DNA of 64,000 nucleotides from Parapristionchus giblindavisi. Its lineage: Eukaryota; Nematoda; Chromadorea; Rhabditida; Diplogasteridae. Position numbers and translations under genes: made by a program. The stretch lies in NCBI GenBank assembly GCA_943737045.1, contig CALSFV010000117.1, positions 115,001-179,000 on the forward strand, given 5' to 3'. This document shows positions 1-11,400 of this stretch, in pieces (position 1 is the first letter of the stretch; each line of letters starts with the position of its first letter). The notes beneath the pieces are model-generated. The model was not told the DNA's origin. It worked only from the letters and a program-made list of their open reading frames with translations, and did no database searches.

Positions 1-790
1 CTGCTCCTTTACTTACTAACACTCTTCTATTTTCCTTCTTTCTTTACTAACACTCTTTTATTCTGCTCCTTTACTTACTAACACTCTTCTATTTTCCTTC
101 TTTCTTTACTAACACTCTTTTATTCTGCTCCTTTACTTACTAACACTCTTCTATTTTCCTTCTTTCTTTACTAACACTCTTTTATTCTGCTCCTTTACTT
201 ACTAACACTCTTCTATTTTCCTTCTTTCCTTACTAACACTCTTTTATTCTGCTCCTTTACTTACTAACACTCTTCTATTTTCCTTCTTTCCTTACTAACA
301 CTCTTTTATTCTGCTCCTTTACTTACTAACACTCTTCTATTTTCCTTCTTTCTTTACTAACACTCTTTTATTCTGCTCCTTTACTTACTAACACTCTTTT
401 ATTCTCCTCCTTTACTTACTAACACTCTTTTGTTCTGCTCCTTTACTTACTAACACTCTTCTATTTTCCTTCTTTCCTTACTAACACTCTTTTGTTCTGC
501 TCCTTTACTTACTAACACTCTTCTATTTTCCTTCTTTCCTTACTAACACTCTTTTATTCTGCTCCTTTACTTACTAACACTCTTCTATTTTCCTTCTTTC
601 ATTACTAACACTCTTTTATTCTGCTCCTTTACTTACTAACACTCTTCTATTTTCCTTCTTTCCTTACTAACACTCTTTTATTCTCCTCCTTTACTTACTA
701 ACACTCTTCTATTTTCCTTCTTTCATTACTAACACTCTTTTATTCTGCTCCTTTACTTACTAACACTCTTCTATTTTCCTCATTTCTTTA
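1..790. repeat. 62-bp satellite array (two ~31-bp half units)
   Basis: About 25 half-units of ~31 bp alternate between a form ending in ttttattctgctcc and one ending in cttctattttccttc. Each contains TTACTAACACTCTT. The array runs off the left edge and ends at the reverse transcriptase fragment. A related array lies at 41,495-41,890, and one reversed single unit at about 33,629-33,660. No AG follows the pyrimidine tracts in most units, so it is not a string of splice acceptors. Confidence 0.95.
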
Positions 791-1435
791 CTAAAAATAG
801 GTATTCGCGGATGCCTTATTAAATGGCTTAAATCGTTCCTCTTTTCGAGAACCCAAACTGTGCTAGTTGGTAATTCCAGCTCTCGGCCTTTTGAAACTCT
901 CAGTGGTGTCCCTCAAGGGAGTTGTATTGGACCCCTATTATTCTCTCTATACATTTCTGATATTCCGTCTATTCTTCTTCCTGATGTATTTTGTTCAATA
1001 TATGCTGACGATCTCAAAGTCTATTCCTTTAAAAACTGTGAGACTCTTCAAACCGCCCTTGACCGTATTCATGATTGGAGCTCCTTGTGGGGCCTTACTA
1101 TGTCTAGTTCTAAGTCAGCTATTATGTGCATGGGCACAAACCACCCTCAAGTTGACTTCACTATTGACAATAACCGCCTCCCAATAGTATCACAATTCAA
1201 AGATCTTGGAATTACTTACAACAATTCGCTTGATTTTAGTGAGCACATTGCTAACATAGTTAGGAAAGCCAAATCAAGATGTTGCTATATTTATCGATCG
1301 TTTACTTCTCGTATTGTATCTTTATACAGTCGTATATTCTGTACCTATATCCGTCCTCTGCTCGAGTACTGTAGTGAACTTTGGTCTCCGTCGTCTTCGT
1401 CAATGCAACTGCATGTTGAAGAGGATATATTGTGA
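791..1435 (+). pseudogene. Non-LTR retrotransposon reverse transcriptase fragment
   Basis: The open frame covers the middle and end of a LINE reverse transcriptase of the Jockey/CR1 type. It enters from the satellite at about 791, without its own start, reading IGIRGCLIKWLKSFL. It then shows GVPQGS followed by GPLLFSLYISDIP, the catalytic YADD box, a DLGI segment and the family C-terminal motif YIRPLLEYCSELWSP near 1,345-1,390. The frame closes at 1,435. The endonuclease, fingers and C-terminal parts are missing, so this is a truncated, dead copy. The family is established by motif order; the exact clade is inference. Confidence 0.85.
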
Positions 1436-2339
1436 AGAGTAACTTGAAATACTGTAAGGGTGCAGTGATTGACAGAGGTCGCGAAGAAGAGTGTCTCATT
1501 GGTTCATCTGATATTGATAATGATTCTGGATATCCATATGAAGATTCGGGCCATAAGAAGAAAGAGATTGAAGGAAGAAGAGAAGGTTTATTTAAACTTT
1601 CGAAGAATATCAGAAAACATCGATATCAGATGAATTCTATCTTGGGCCAACCCCATTGGGTAGAGGTTCACTGTCTAGAACCTAATGGCCGAAACAGTGA
1701 ATCTCGCCTCTACTAATAACTACTTTAGATTCATTAATATCTGATTTTATGAGTACATTTGCATGTCTAACTATTACATATTTCGCTTATAATTTGCTGC
1801 ACGTAATCGAAGAGTCAAAGGAAGCGACCAGAACGTGGATGTCCGAAGAGCTACTGTATTCGATAGAAGATCGTCTAGAAGAATCGTCTATGAGCCAGGA
1901 GGCTCATTTTCGCAGGAGGAGGGAGATGTTAGGTATACTTCCTATCCCCAGGCTAATCGCCTCCCCTATCCCCCATATACCCCTTTCGACCACTACATCC
2001 CTTTTCTTTCTATTAGAATGATTTCTGCACCCCTTGTACTTTCTTTGTCTTAGAATTCCTTTTTATGTCTTTCTCTTTTAATTTAATTAGTATTGCTTAT
2101 AAATAGAGGCATTACGCCATTATCATGTTCTCCCGTGTGCTCGCTGGTCTCTCTCGCCCCCCTCTCGCCACTCGCCTTTCGCCGATTCGTTGTGGACCTT
2201 GCATTGGAGATTGGTGGTATCGAATAAAGTTAAGGTTTTGATCTAGAGTCTTGGTATTTCAACCACAAGTCTAAACACACACGGCCATTGTAGCCATTAC
2301 ACTGCTACTTGTGTCATTTTCTTTCACTTGTACGGTATC
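1436..2339 (+). other. Coding-like remnant followed by LTR-like segment
   Basis: Two overlapping frames (1,432-1,716 and 1,835-2,053) have protein-like composition but no recognised domain. The stretch 2,041-2,300 has LTR-like parts: a TATA-like tataaatagag at about 2,098 and an AATAAA at about 2,224. The simplest reading is the 3' end of a decayed LTR retrotransposon plus part of its LTR, but no partner LTR was found. Bases 1,662-1,705 form a hairpin with arms GGTTCACTGT and ACAGTGAA, shared with the foldback at 55,205 and 56,725. Confidence 0.35.
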
Positions 2340-2617
2340 AGTTACTAGAGCACTATGAGATGAGAGAGGAGAGATAGGTAGAGAATGAGAGAGTGAGTGA
2401 GAGAGTGTGTTCCAGCTAGAGAGCGCATTTGAGGCTTGTAGTTTGTCTGATTATAAATAGCTCTCGGCCTCCTCATTGTTCGTCTCTCATGAATCAGTTG
2501 CGCCTCTTCGTCGCACAGGAGCAGGCTGGGGTCATCCCTCTTCCACGTCCTCTGCCTGGAAAGGGGGCGGGGCTAGAAGGGGCGGGGTGAGTGTGCGCAT
2601 TTGCGGAACTAGCGCCT
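2340..2617 (+). mobile_element. Promoter-bearing TIR element, right-end fragment
   Basis: Contains TATAAATAG at 2,452-2,460, a downstream tail with ggggcggggc tracts, and a terminus reading gcgcatttgcggaactagcg at about 2,597. The same order (TATA box, ttgcgcctct block, GC-rich tract, TIR) occurs in reverse inside the 1.2-kb element at 47,490-48,701. The left end of this copy was not found, so it is probably truncated. Confidence 0.6.
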
Positions 2618-2910
2618 TGATGTACTGTATTTCGGAAACCTTGCATGTGGTGTGAAGTCGGTTACAGTAATTCAACTTCTTACCAGAGCATTTTTCCAAA
2701 CTTTCAAATACGTAAATCTTAACAAATCTTTCAAATCAGTTTTTTGAGCTTATCAATATAAGAATTTTTTAAATATTTAGAATCGAAATTGTTGGATGAC
2801 ATCTCCCTTTAGACAAATAGAATTTGAAAAGCCATATCTGATCCGATTATCATTTGCCTATACTAGAAACTGCTCTCGTCGAAGTGATTTCCAACTTGTC
2901 AAAAATCATT

Positions 2911-3247
2911 TTAAAGACCCGCGAAAGTTCAGATAAATTACTACACCCCTCTTATGCGAATGTAAAGTGATATGCGAAGAGTTAGCGCAGCCTCTCATAT
3001 ATCCCATAGCGCAGTGGTAAACGTTCAGACTCGTTACCTGTTTGACGCAAGTTTGAAACCTATTGCCGAATTTCCTCAATTTTCAAAAAGCGCGCCCTTC
3101 CCTGAACCGGGCCTGATGGTTCATTAATGTTTCTGGCGATTAATAGACTAAATCAGCACAAAATAAATAGTGTACTGTACGTAGAATAACTTTTGCTGCC
3201 TTTCTGTCTTCACAGTTTATCCACGAAAATATTCGTGGGACCTTTAA
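2911..3247. mobile_element. TTAA-flanked MITE with tRNA-like boxes, copy 1
   Basis: TTAA at 2,911-2,914 and 3,244-3,247 bounds inverted ends AAAGACCCGCGAA and TTCGTGGGACCTTT. Inside, 3,003-3,060 resembles a Pol III promoter: an A box like TAGCGCAGTGG and a B box like AGTTTGAAACC. A conserved body follows (ctttctgtcttcacagttt). Copies at 33,126-33,474 and 36,871-37,206 share ends, boxes and body. Confidence 0.8.
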
Positions 3248-3723
3248 ATCCGAACTTTTTTTCAACTTTAATCGAGTTTTTAATTCTTGGAATTGCGCTA
3301 TTCAGCAATAATTAATAAAAGCTTTCGCAATAGTATTATTTCTTATGTTTCATAGTTTTGTCATCATCCTTTGTTTATTTAATCTTACTACCAAATTGTG
3401 GTACTTATACGCCCCTTATGTATTCATTATGAATTACTTTCTGAAAACAAAATAAAGCTATTATTAATATTATATTATTATTATTTGATCTTTTACCCAT
3501 TCATAATTATAACAATTACATGAAAATAATGACAAAATGACGAAAACAAAAACAACAGAAATATCAAGAACTCTAACATAATCTAAAAACGACGAAAATC
3601 GATATTTAATATTTTCCGAAAGATTCGATTTAGAATCGATGAATCGCGTAACAATGATTATAACAGACTAGAAACACATTAAGGAAAGATCAAAGTTCAA
3701 AGATCAATCTATTCATTCTTCTT
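3248..3723. repeat. AT-rich 3' flank of the AIF remnant, shared repeat
   Basis: No gene seen. From about 3,480 to 3,723 the sequence matches, in reverse, the flanks of the AIF last-exon copy at 45,947-46,095 continued at 51,076-51,170. Its right half also matches 62,852-62,946. An AATAAA at about 3,450 is followed by an ATT-rich run. Confidence 0.6.
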
Positions 3724-5189
3724 TTATTCATCCGAAACATGATTATCGTAGAGGGTGAACAGTTTCGCTACCTCCTTCATATCCATGCCAACCTTTCCAT
3801 CATCTATCAATCTTCTGAAAAAGATAAATAAATAAATAAAAATAAGAAAATTTAAACTTGTTCAAGAGAGTGAATAGAATTTCTGTTCAAAAGATACGAG
3901 AATATAATCAAAGTTTGATCAAACTCTCCTCGTTTTGCACACTTTCTCGCCCTTTTCGTTTCGTTACTTTTACCGACTTTTGAACACTATTTAAACAAAT
4001 CGGTTTGCAATGATCAATAGTGGTGCATCTACCGTACCTCTCCATATCCATGCCGCAGAGATGGTGCAATCTTGGTGAAGAAGGATGGTTGGAACCTGTA
4101 AGCAAAATAGTATCAAATACATTTACATCCGTTACCAAAGAGAATAACGTATGCTCTAATCTACCGTATGCTCTAATCTACCGTAACCAACATACCTCGA
4201 ATCCAGATGCCTTGGCAACGTCAACGTTGGGCTCGATGCCAATAGCAACGACGATCAAATCCGAATCGATCGTCTTTTTTTCACCTGATCTGCGGCGGGG
4301 GTTTAGGGTACAGTGGCAGTTTGTGAGCTACGGGCGAATCTTAGAAGAATCTGACCTCGTCTTCAACGTGGTACCACCAATTTCGAAGCGTTTGAACCAA
4401 CGTTGCTCCGTGAGTATACTAGGGGTCTTAGTGTTGGATCCGTATCGATCGTCTTTTTCTCTTGAGCTGAGTCTTGACGCGAAGGTACTACCGTAACCCT
4501 CACTCGATTATCGATTGATTCGAATGAAGAAACACTACCATTCGCGTGTACTTTCACACCGATCTATAAAGGGGATAATCAATCGAATTTTCCACAATAT
4601 ACTTTTTTTCACACGTTCTCAACGTTTTTTTTTCGAAATAACCTCTGCTCATTTGCACAATCTCTCTACCCGTTTTTTTCAGGTAGGCGGTGTTTCATTT
4701 TTCAAAACGTCTCCGGTATTTTTGGTCGCGGGGCACACCGTTGAGAGGCCAAATCTCGCGGGGTACACCGCGAGGTGCACCACGGTGTGGAAGTGACGGC
4801 GTGCCTCGCGGGGTGGACATCAAATCTCGCGGGGCAGGAGGGACGGTGTGCCGGCACACCGTCGTCCACCTCGCGGGGCTCCCCGTCTAGAGGCTGCAGC
4901 TCGCGAGGTACCCCGTCTAAGTGTTCTACCCCGCGGTGTACCTCGCGGCGTACACCACGGGATTGAACGGCGTGCCCCGCGAGTACAAAATACCGGAGGT
5001 GCGCACGCCGTAACGACTGAGAGGCGGTGGAGGGGGTTACGGCGTGCGCCCGTTTTGAAAATGTAACACCACCTAACTTTTGAACTCCGTATAACAAACC
5101 TTGGTCATCTCCTCATTCGCATGCTTGGACAGATACTCTGGCAGGACCGAGGCGAGTTGATCATGATCGGAAATCACCTCAACAATATA
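3724..5189 (-). pseudogene. Apoptosis-inducing factor (AIF/WAH-1) 3' half, decayed
   Basis: Exon-like blocks in gene order: 5,189-5,100 (VLPEYLSKHANEEMTK), 4,563-4,492 (IGVKVHANGSVSSF), about 4,288-4,196 (DLIVVAIGIEPNVDVAKA), 4,095-4,038 (FFTKIAPSLRHGYGE) and 3,814-3,724 (GKVGMDMKEVAKLF, then stop). These align in order with the NADH/FAD-domain and C-terminal parts of mitochondrial AIF (LPEYLS, AVGLEPN and LNEVAKLF in the family). AIF is an intermembrane-space flavoprotein oxidoreductase. The FAD-binding block carrying GDAACFYD in the family and the exon before the last are missing, and splice phases do not join between several blocks. A GC-rich element sits between the first two blocks and the BEL element lies about 350 bp upstream. 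I read it as a partial pseudogene; fully unseen exons are the alternative. Confidence 0.75.
4681..5076. mobile_element. GC-rich TIR element in the AIF intron
   Basis: Ends are imperfect inverted repeats: ggtgtttcatttttcaaaac on the left and gttttgaaaatgtaacacc on the right. The interior is strikingly GC-rich for this window, built from variants of tcgcggggcacaccg. ORFs across it are compositional and not genes. Confidence 0.6.
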
Positions 5190-5540
5190 CTGTAACGCGA
5201 AAAACATACCGTAACCAAGACACACAAAAATCAATAATTAAAATCGATAAAGTTTAACAACTGTCATTCCACACTACAGATATACGTCGAATAGCTACGT
5301 TATATATTTTCAAAATGCGATCAAGCTTCGTAGTCTGTAACGTACTTTCGATGTATGACTACAGACGGTCTTCCTCTCTTGTTTCACAATATGATCTTTG
5401 ATCTTTAGTGATCGGTGTACGGTATGGGGGTTCAAAGACCAAAAGCGATATGAAATACAGTGTAAACTGATAAGAGAGATGGAGAAATGAACTGAATATT
5501 TCATGATTCAGTCATATCTGATCTTCCATAACAGTAATAC

Positions 5541-6410
5541 TATAGTTGTCTCGAAGGACTTATTGTGTGCTTTGACCTTTGGATGTGTTACTAGTTTAGA
5601 TCGATTTGATATAGTATATGACTATAATTTTATCGTCTGTTACACTAGAACACAAGGATGATATAATAATAAATAGTAGGTTTACAATACAAATACAAGT
5701 TGATGATGACGTCGTAGACGTATAGATTAGAATGACATCTGTAGATGATCACGGTTCATAGGACATCTTAGGATCAACCTCAAACTTGGGTAATTAAACA
5801 ACAATACAAAAAAGGGGAGCAAAACGGGGACACGATAGATTTGCACGACAATACGATGAATAGCGAAAAGACAAAGGGGTAAGACTACTAAAGGGACAAA
5901 AGGATGATAGGAATGCAGGTACAGAAGACGACATCAAGAAGAAGAGCGATGACGTATCGAAAAGGACATCAATGAACGAAGAACTAGAGGACGAACATCA
6001 AGGAAGAGAGAAGAATGAAGAAATGGATAGGATATTCATGAGTGAATGAATAGAGTAGATAGATTATAGACGATCATGATATATGGATGAATGGTGATTG
6101 ATACATGGGATATTTGGAGTTGGTGAGCAGTAAATGATGATAGAAGAAGAAATAAGAGTGTGATTGTCATAGAAGAAAAGGTGGTAATTGATGAACAACG
6201 ATAATAAAGGTTGAAATCGTAGCGAAGTGACGTACGTGTCAAAAGGTTGAATGAGAAAGAGAAAGAGTGATGAAAGACTGCCACGTAATCATAACCATTT
6301 ACATATTGCTCATTTCAACCATAGTTAAATACTGTAGAGAGTGCGAGAGTGAGTGCACTAGAGCGAGATTGTGACTAGGCGTTATTCAGTGAGTGATAAT
6401 AATCACTACA
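5541..6410 (-). repeat. BEL element 3' LTR
   Basis: In element sense it begins TGTAGTGATTATTATC and ends in CAACTATA. An SL1 match lies at 5,799-5,779. AATAC precedes it on the plus strand, matching the AATAC after the other LTR. Confidence 0.97.
5779..5799 (-). promoter_or_regulatory. SL1 spliced-leader sequence in 3' LTR
   Basis: Read on the element's sense strand, these 21 bases equal bases 2-22 of nematode SL1 (starting GTTTAATTACCC and ending AGTTTGAG). SL1's first G is a T here. GTTGATCC follows directly, so the SL1 end is followed by a GT. Confidence 0.95.
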
Positions 6411-6909
6411 CTCCCGCCCTAGAAGAAGAGTAAACATAGATGGAAGAAAGTAGAAGGTAGAAGATGAATGAGTTAAGGTACTTAGAGATATTAAAGGTAG
6501 TATTGATTGGGATGAATGACCCAATGGTTCGTGTTAATGGCACACATATAGTTGTAGATAAGAACGAAATTTATCCATTATATGTAGATAACAAATGAAA
6601 AAGATAAACATCTACTAGATGGATATGATAAAGTAGTATATCAATGATTTACAGGAAACAATAGTACAGGTTGAAAAGGCGAACCATATGAGGAACAACC
6701 GTAGATTCGAAGCTAATAAGCTCGTAAGATCATGTCTCTTATGTAAAATCTTACTCGTAATACAATTGAAACAGGGTGATTGAAGTAATAGTATATAATG
6801 AGTGAATGAATGACTTAATGAGTCACATAAAATGATAAAGATGGAAAAGATAATGGAAGATCATTCTAAAGACGATTTCGATATAAAATGATAAAGATGG
6901 AAGATCATT
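6411..6909 (-). other. BEL 3' untranslated region and polypurine tract
   Basis: No ORF of note. In sense direction the last bases before the 3' LTR read AGGGCGGGAG (6,420-6,411), a plausible plus-strand primer. A short direct repeat (gataaagatggaa...gatcattctaaag) occurs at 6,833-6,917. Confidence 0.6.
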
Positions 6910-7827
6910 CTAAAGAAGATTTCGATGTTTAATGGACTGACTATGTGATGGCTTAGTCAAGGTTCTGTTGTATTTACATGACCAAGAAGGATGGTCTTTC
7001 TCGTCCAATTCGAAATATCTTGGGCAAGATTGACAAAGTACCTTACAAGGCAAGTGGTGTCGTCCGTCTTCCAATCTCATTAGGCATCTGTTACATCTGA
7101 TATTTGTAATCGACATAATCTTCGATCTTCTATCATTCAGTGACGTAACGCGGTCGCAGAAGTATGACTTATGTAGTCCGACCTTGTTGCAGAAAATACA
7201 CGTAAGGTTGAAATTAGAAGAACGAGAGTCATTCGAATGAATACGACTTCCTCTCTTGTTGTTGAGAGATTCTTCATTCATATGATTATTCACATCATCA
7301 TATTCTCGAATATTATCAATCATCTTTCTTTTGAGATTATGATCCTTCTTAGATATCATTCCTTCGTCTATATCAATAGAGTCTTTAGTGATCAATCCTT
7401 CATAATTGTCCTCTTCATGTCGTAATGAACAACTTGCACCGTTCTCGGTAGCTCCATCGGGATTCTTTCTCAACATATTCAAAATCTCTTGATTGTGAGA
7501 GTAGATTGACTCCTTCAATTCGCCGGTCTCCGAGTACAACGTATCCAATATCATTTGCTGGTTCTTACGAACTTGGGATTTGAAGGAATCCATAGAATCC
7601 ATCATCATATCAATCTTCTTTTCGAGTGATTTGATATATGTCTTCTCGGTAGATTCCACAGGCGGAACTTCAGCAGTGGACTCTTCACCCAATGTCCTCA
7701 AGCCGAATGATGGACGTTTTGAAGGTATGAGGTCACCATCAGAAAGGATATTCTCAGTATTAGCTTGAGTGGTAATCGACGTTGGGGGCTGTGCTGGTGG
7801 GGATGTGAAGGAAAACAGTGAGGACAT
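6910..7827 (-). CDS. BEL accessory ORF, coiled coil plus gag-like zinc module
   Basis: A 305-aa reading frame between gag-pol and the 3' LTR. The open frame extends upstream to 8,394, but that part is hydrophobic and low-complexity. I start at the ATG at 7,827 because a good splice acceptor (ttcttcttgcag) ends at 7,859 just before it and composition changes there. Residues about 60-125 are predicted coiled coil (IKSLEKKIDMMMDSMDSFKS), then a basic patch (NLKRKM). Residues 210-290 are Cys/His-rich, opening CIFCNKVG with later CNRC and CQSC. That module aligns with the nucleocapsid-like zinc module of this element's gag (CVFCNK, then SINDRK against SLNDRR), so it looks duplicated from gag. No signal peptide or membrane anchor is seen in the 305 aa, so it is not a typical envelope protein. 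An RNA-binding or assembly role is inference. Confidence 0.7.
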   Translation of the reverse strand: MSSLFSFTSPPAQPPTSITTQANTENILSDGDLIPSKRPSFGLRTLGEESTAEVPPVESTEKTYIKSLEKKIDMMMDSMDSFKSQVRKNQQMILDTLYSETGELKESIYSHNQEILNMLRKNPDGATENGASCSLRHEEDNYEGLITKDSIDIDEGMISKKDHNLKRKMIDNIREYDDVNNHMNEESLNNKRGSRIHSNDSRSSNFNLTCIFCNKVGLHKSYFCDRVTSLNDRRSKIMSITNIRCNRCLMRLEDGRHHLPCKVLCQSCPRYFELDEKDHPSWSCKYNRTLTKPSHSQSIKHRNLL

Positions 7828-7858
7828 ATTGTCTGGGGATGACTTGTCGCCCTTCTCC

Positions 7859-7870
7859 CTGCAAGAAGAA
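7859..7870 (-). promoter_or_regulatory. Candidate 3' splice site for the accessory ORF
   Basis: The minus strand reads ttcttcttgcag followed by GGAGAAGG, with the ATG 32 bases downstream. It matches the nematode acceptor style and could serve cis- or trans-splicing. The donor is unknown; the GT after SL1 in the LTR and a CCTGTAAAG in the leader are candidates. Confidence 0.55.
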
Positions 7871-8484
7871 TAGTATGACAATGGAGTAAATTGTGAGAGA
7901 GAAACAACGACTGGATGATCGTGAATGTGTGTGAAATAGCAAGAGAAATAGAGGTAATTTAGTAAACATTGATAGAAAAATGCGTAGTGATGAAGTATAC
8001 GAAAGAAGCAGTAGAACGACGACCAAAGAAAGAGTATTGATAATGGATAAATGATGATTATTGATAATCTTGCTGAGATTCTGGAAGACTGGATTTGGCC
8101 AATGGCTGAGTGAGGTAGTGATTCAATTGACCAATCGCCAAAGAGGGGGCGGAGTTCTAAGCTGAGGGGTTGGAGTCTGATAATTATGCAAATTTCAAGG
8201 AGATGAACTCTGACGATAAGGAGACCGAATAGAAGAAGATTAACTACTATGAAGATTATAAGAGGAAGGATATCTTCTCGCTGTAAGGAGTAGTAGGAAG
8301 GTAATATATGAAAACATAGATGGAAAGGTATTATTAGCTTACTGAGGTAGAATAAAAGTAGATTATGATTGTAAATGAGGACGGAAAGTGACATTAAAAG
8401 TAGCTTAGATGTAATGGCAGAAGAGATTGTATGATAGAGGACGACACTAATGATAATTACCGAATGAGTAGTCCGATCATATAG

Positions 8485-11400
8485 TCATAGGTTGGCTTTA
8501 TTCGACTTCACCCTAGACCGTGTCATCATACCACTTGTCTTCGTTGTCATTACTCCTACTTTATTGTCATTAGAAGTTGTCTTATTGTCATTGGAAATGG
8601 GTTCACTTGTATTATCTGATAATTCTAATGGAATGAGCAAGTTAGACGGTCTTTCAATCAAACGACCAGATTGGGACCGAAGAGTTACCTCATTTCCTTT
8701 AACCTTAGTTACAAGACCCATATTCCACATATGGCGAGGAATACTTGGGTTATTATCCATTATAAGTACTAGATCACCACATATTGGGGTACGAGGAGTT
8801 GATCTATTTGAAAGTAAAGGAGATGGATTGAGATGAGTATCACGTAATGTAGTGAGATAAGATTCTTGCCAAATTTTCCAGAAACGATCACTGATCGATA
8901 TTGATTTCTTTATTATAGATATTGCTCTTTCTCTACTTAGATTAACTTCTTGTGGGGGAATATACGATTTATCTTTATCTTCGTCTGACCTAATCGATAT
9001 GTCAAGAGGGCAACCAATATAGGAGTGTGGCATTAAGAAATCGATAGGGCGTATTTCGGATTGATTGAATTCTTTCAAATCATTGGCATATACTTGTACA
9101 AGGGGTCTCGAATTCATTATAGCTTCAATCTCACATGATAAGGTTACTAATTCATCATAGGTAATCCTTTTCTTTCCAATAGATTTGAACAATGAGTTTT
9201 TGAATATTCTAATCAATCTCTCATAAACGGCTCCTTTCCATGGACTGAACGCGGTAGTGAATGACCAATCAATGTTATGGGTGTCCAAATGATCTTTGAT
9301 ATTCTTATGGATAGGATTACTAGATAGAACCTCGTTTGCTGCTATGAATGTGGGTGCCTTGTCGGATAGAATAGTATTGGGTACACCTCTTCTTGCAGTG
9401 AAACGACGAAGAGCATTTATAAAGGCAGATGGAAAGAGTGATTCTACTAGTTCTAAATGAGTGCATCTGGTAGTGAGACATGTAAAGATCAATACCATGT
9501 ATTTGGCATCATTATCGGTTTTAAATGGACCGATGTAGTCTAGTCCTACATTTAGGAATGGTTGTGATTGATTGACTCTTTCTACTGGAAGTGGAGGCGG
9601 TTTAGTGTATCGATATGGCAATGAATCAATTCTTCTACATACAATGCATTTAGAGATTATTGATTTAATTACTTGTTTTCCCTTAGGAATCCAATACTTT
9701 TGCTTTAATTGATTCAATACCATAGAGACACCACCATGCTTGAGAGAAAGATGTGAATCACGAACAATAAGAGTAACTAGATCTTTGTCTTTTGTAGATG
9801 GAATGAATATAGGATGGATGAATTCTCTAGGAGATGTTGACTTTTCCATACGGTTATTTGCTAATCTCCATATATTATTAATATCTGGTCGAATGATATT
9901 CATAGTTTCATAATTGTTATCGTAGGATAGACTCACCTCTTGATATTGTCTTAACATGAGACGTGTTGATTCTATATTATCTTGAACTGACGAGGAATGC
10001 TTAGTTGAAGGAGATGATGTGGATGCACAATCATTCTTCAATAGATGAGTTTGTAGATCTTTATTTTTTAAGCCATTTGACATTTTTCCAATTGCTTGTC
10101 TCACTCTAGTTATTATCTTGAGTACAAATCGAAGAGATGAATAATTGATTAATGGAATGAACATTTCTCGTTGATTCTTTTCTACAGTAGTTGTACAAAT
10201 AACATTAAATGGTTTAGAGTCGACATTATATTGATTAGATTGAGATGGGATATTGAATGGTTCTTGAATAGATTGTGATGATATCTCGAGTGGAGTAGAA
10301 TTATGGAATGAATCCGATGTAGGTACTTGATTAGGCCAATTGTGTTGGTCACTTAAGAGCCAAGATGGGCCTGTCCACCATATGTGATTCTTATCGTTCA
10401 TATCTCTACTTGAAAGTCCACGTGTAGCGTGATCAGCTGGATTTTCCGATGTTTGAACATATCGAGTCTCAACAACTTTAGTATAATTATCTACTTTCAA
10501 CTGAGATATGATTGATCTAATTGATTCTATTCTATTTCGTACATAAAGACTAAGTTTACGTGAACTTTGTGCATTTCCGGATATCCAGTACAAAGTTGTC
10601 GTGGAATCAGTATAGAAATAAACTACAATTGGTTTATCAACGAATTCTTTTCTCAGAGCTTCAATAGTGTAATGTGCTAGTTGGTATCCCATTAATAAGG
10701 CATCAGTCTCCAATTTAGGAATAGTAGGGGATGATCCTTTCTTATCTTGTGGAGCTAATTTGGATTTGGCTAAGAGAAGATTTACATTGGATGATGAAAC
10801 ACGATATACACTTGCTCCCATTGCGACTGAAGATGCATCGGTAAACACAACTAATGTTATTGATTCACATTTAGATAATCCAGCATTACGAGGTATGGTT
10901 AGATTGAACTTATGAACATCATCCATTAACTTTAACCAATCATTATGAGTACGATCTGAAAGCTTAGAATCCCAATCACTACTAGTTTTCCATACAGATC
11001 GTAGGAATAGACGTGCACTGAGAACAAGAGGAGATATAATCCCTAAGGGATCGTATAATGAGGATATACTCGAAGAGACTAGTCGCTTAGTAGCATGAGA
11101 TGGTTGCGAAAACTTCGGAATTTTAATCGATAATGTATCATTTGTGGTGTTCCATAATATTCCCAGAAGTTTTTGCGTTCCTTCAGGTGTTCTGTCCTCT
11201 TCTGGTATACTCTCATTGAACTCTTTACTACTTGATACATACTCTCTTAGATTCATATGGGCATTTCTAAAGATTTCTTTACTTTTAGTATAGAATGAAG
11301 TATCAATATTATCAACTGATAATAACAGATTATCGACGTAAGTAGAGTGACCTATTTTTGATAGTGTTGGATCATTTCCATGTTCTTCTTTGGCTTTGTC

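Noticed and set aside
7828..8394. N-terminal 189 residues of the long accessory frame as a membrane protein
   Set aside because: Very hydrophobic, low-complexity composition typical of non-coding AT-rich DNA, and a good splice acceptor separates it from the protein-like part.
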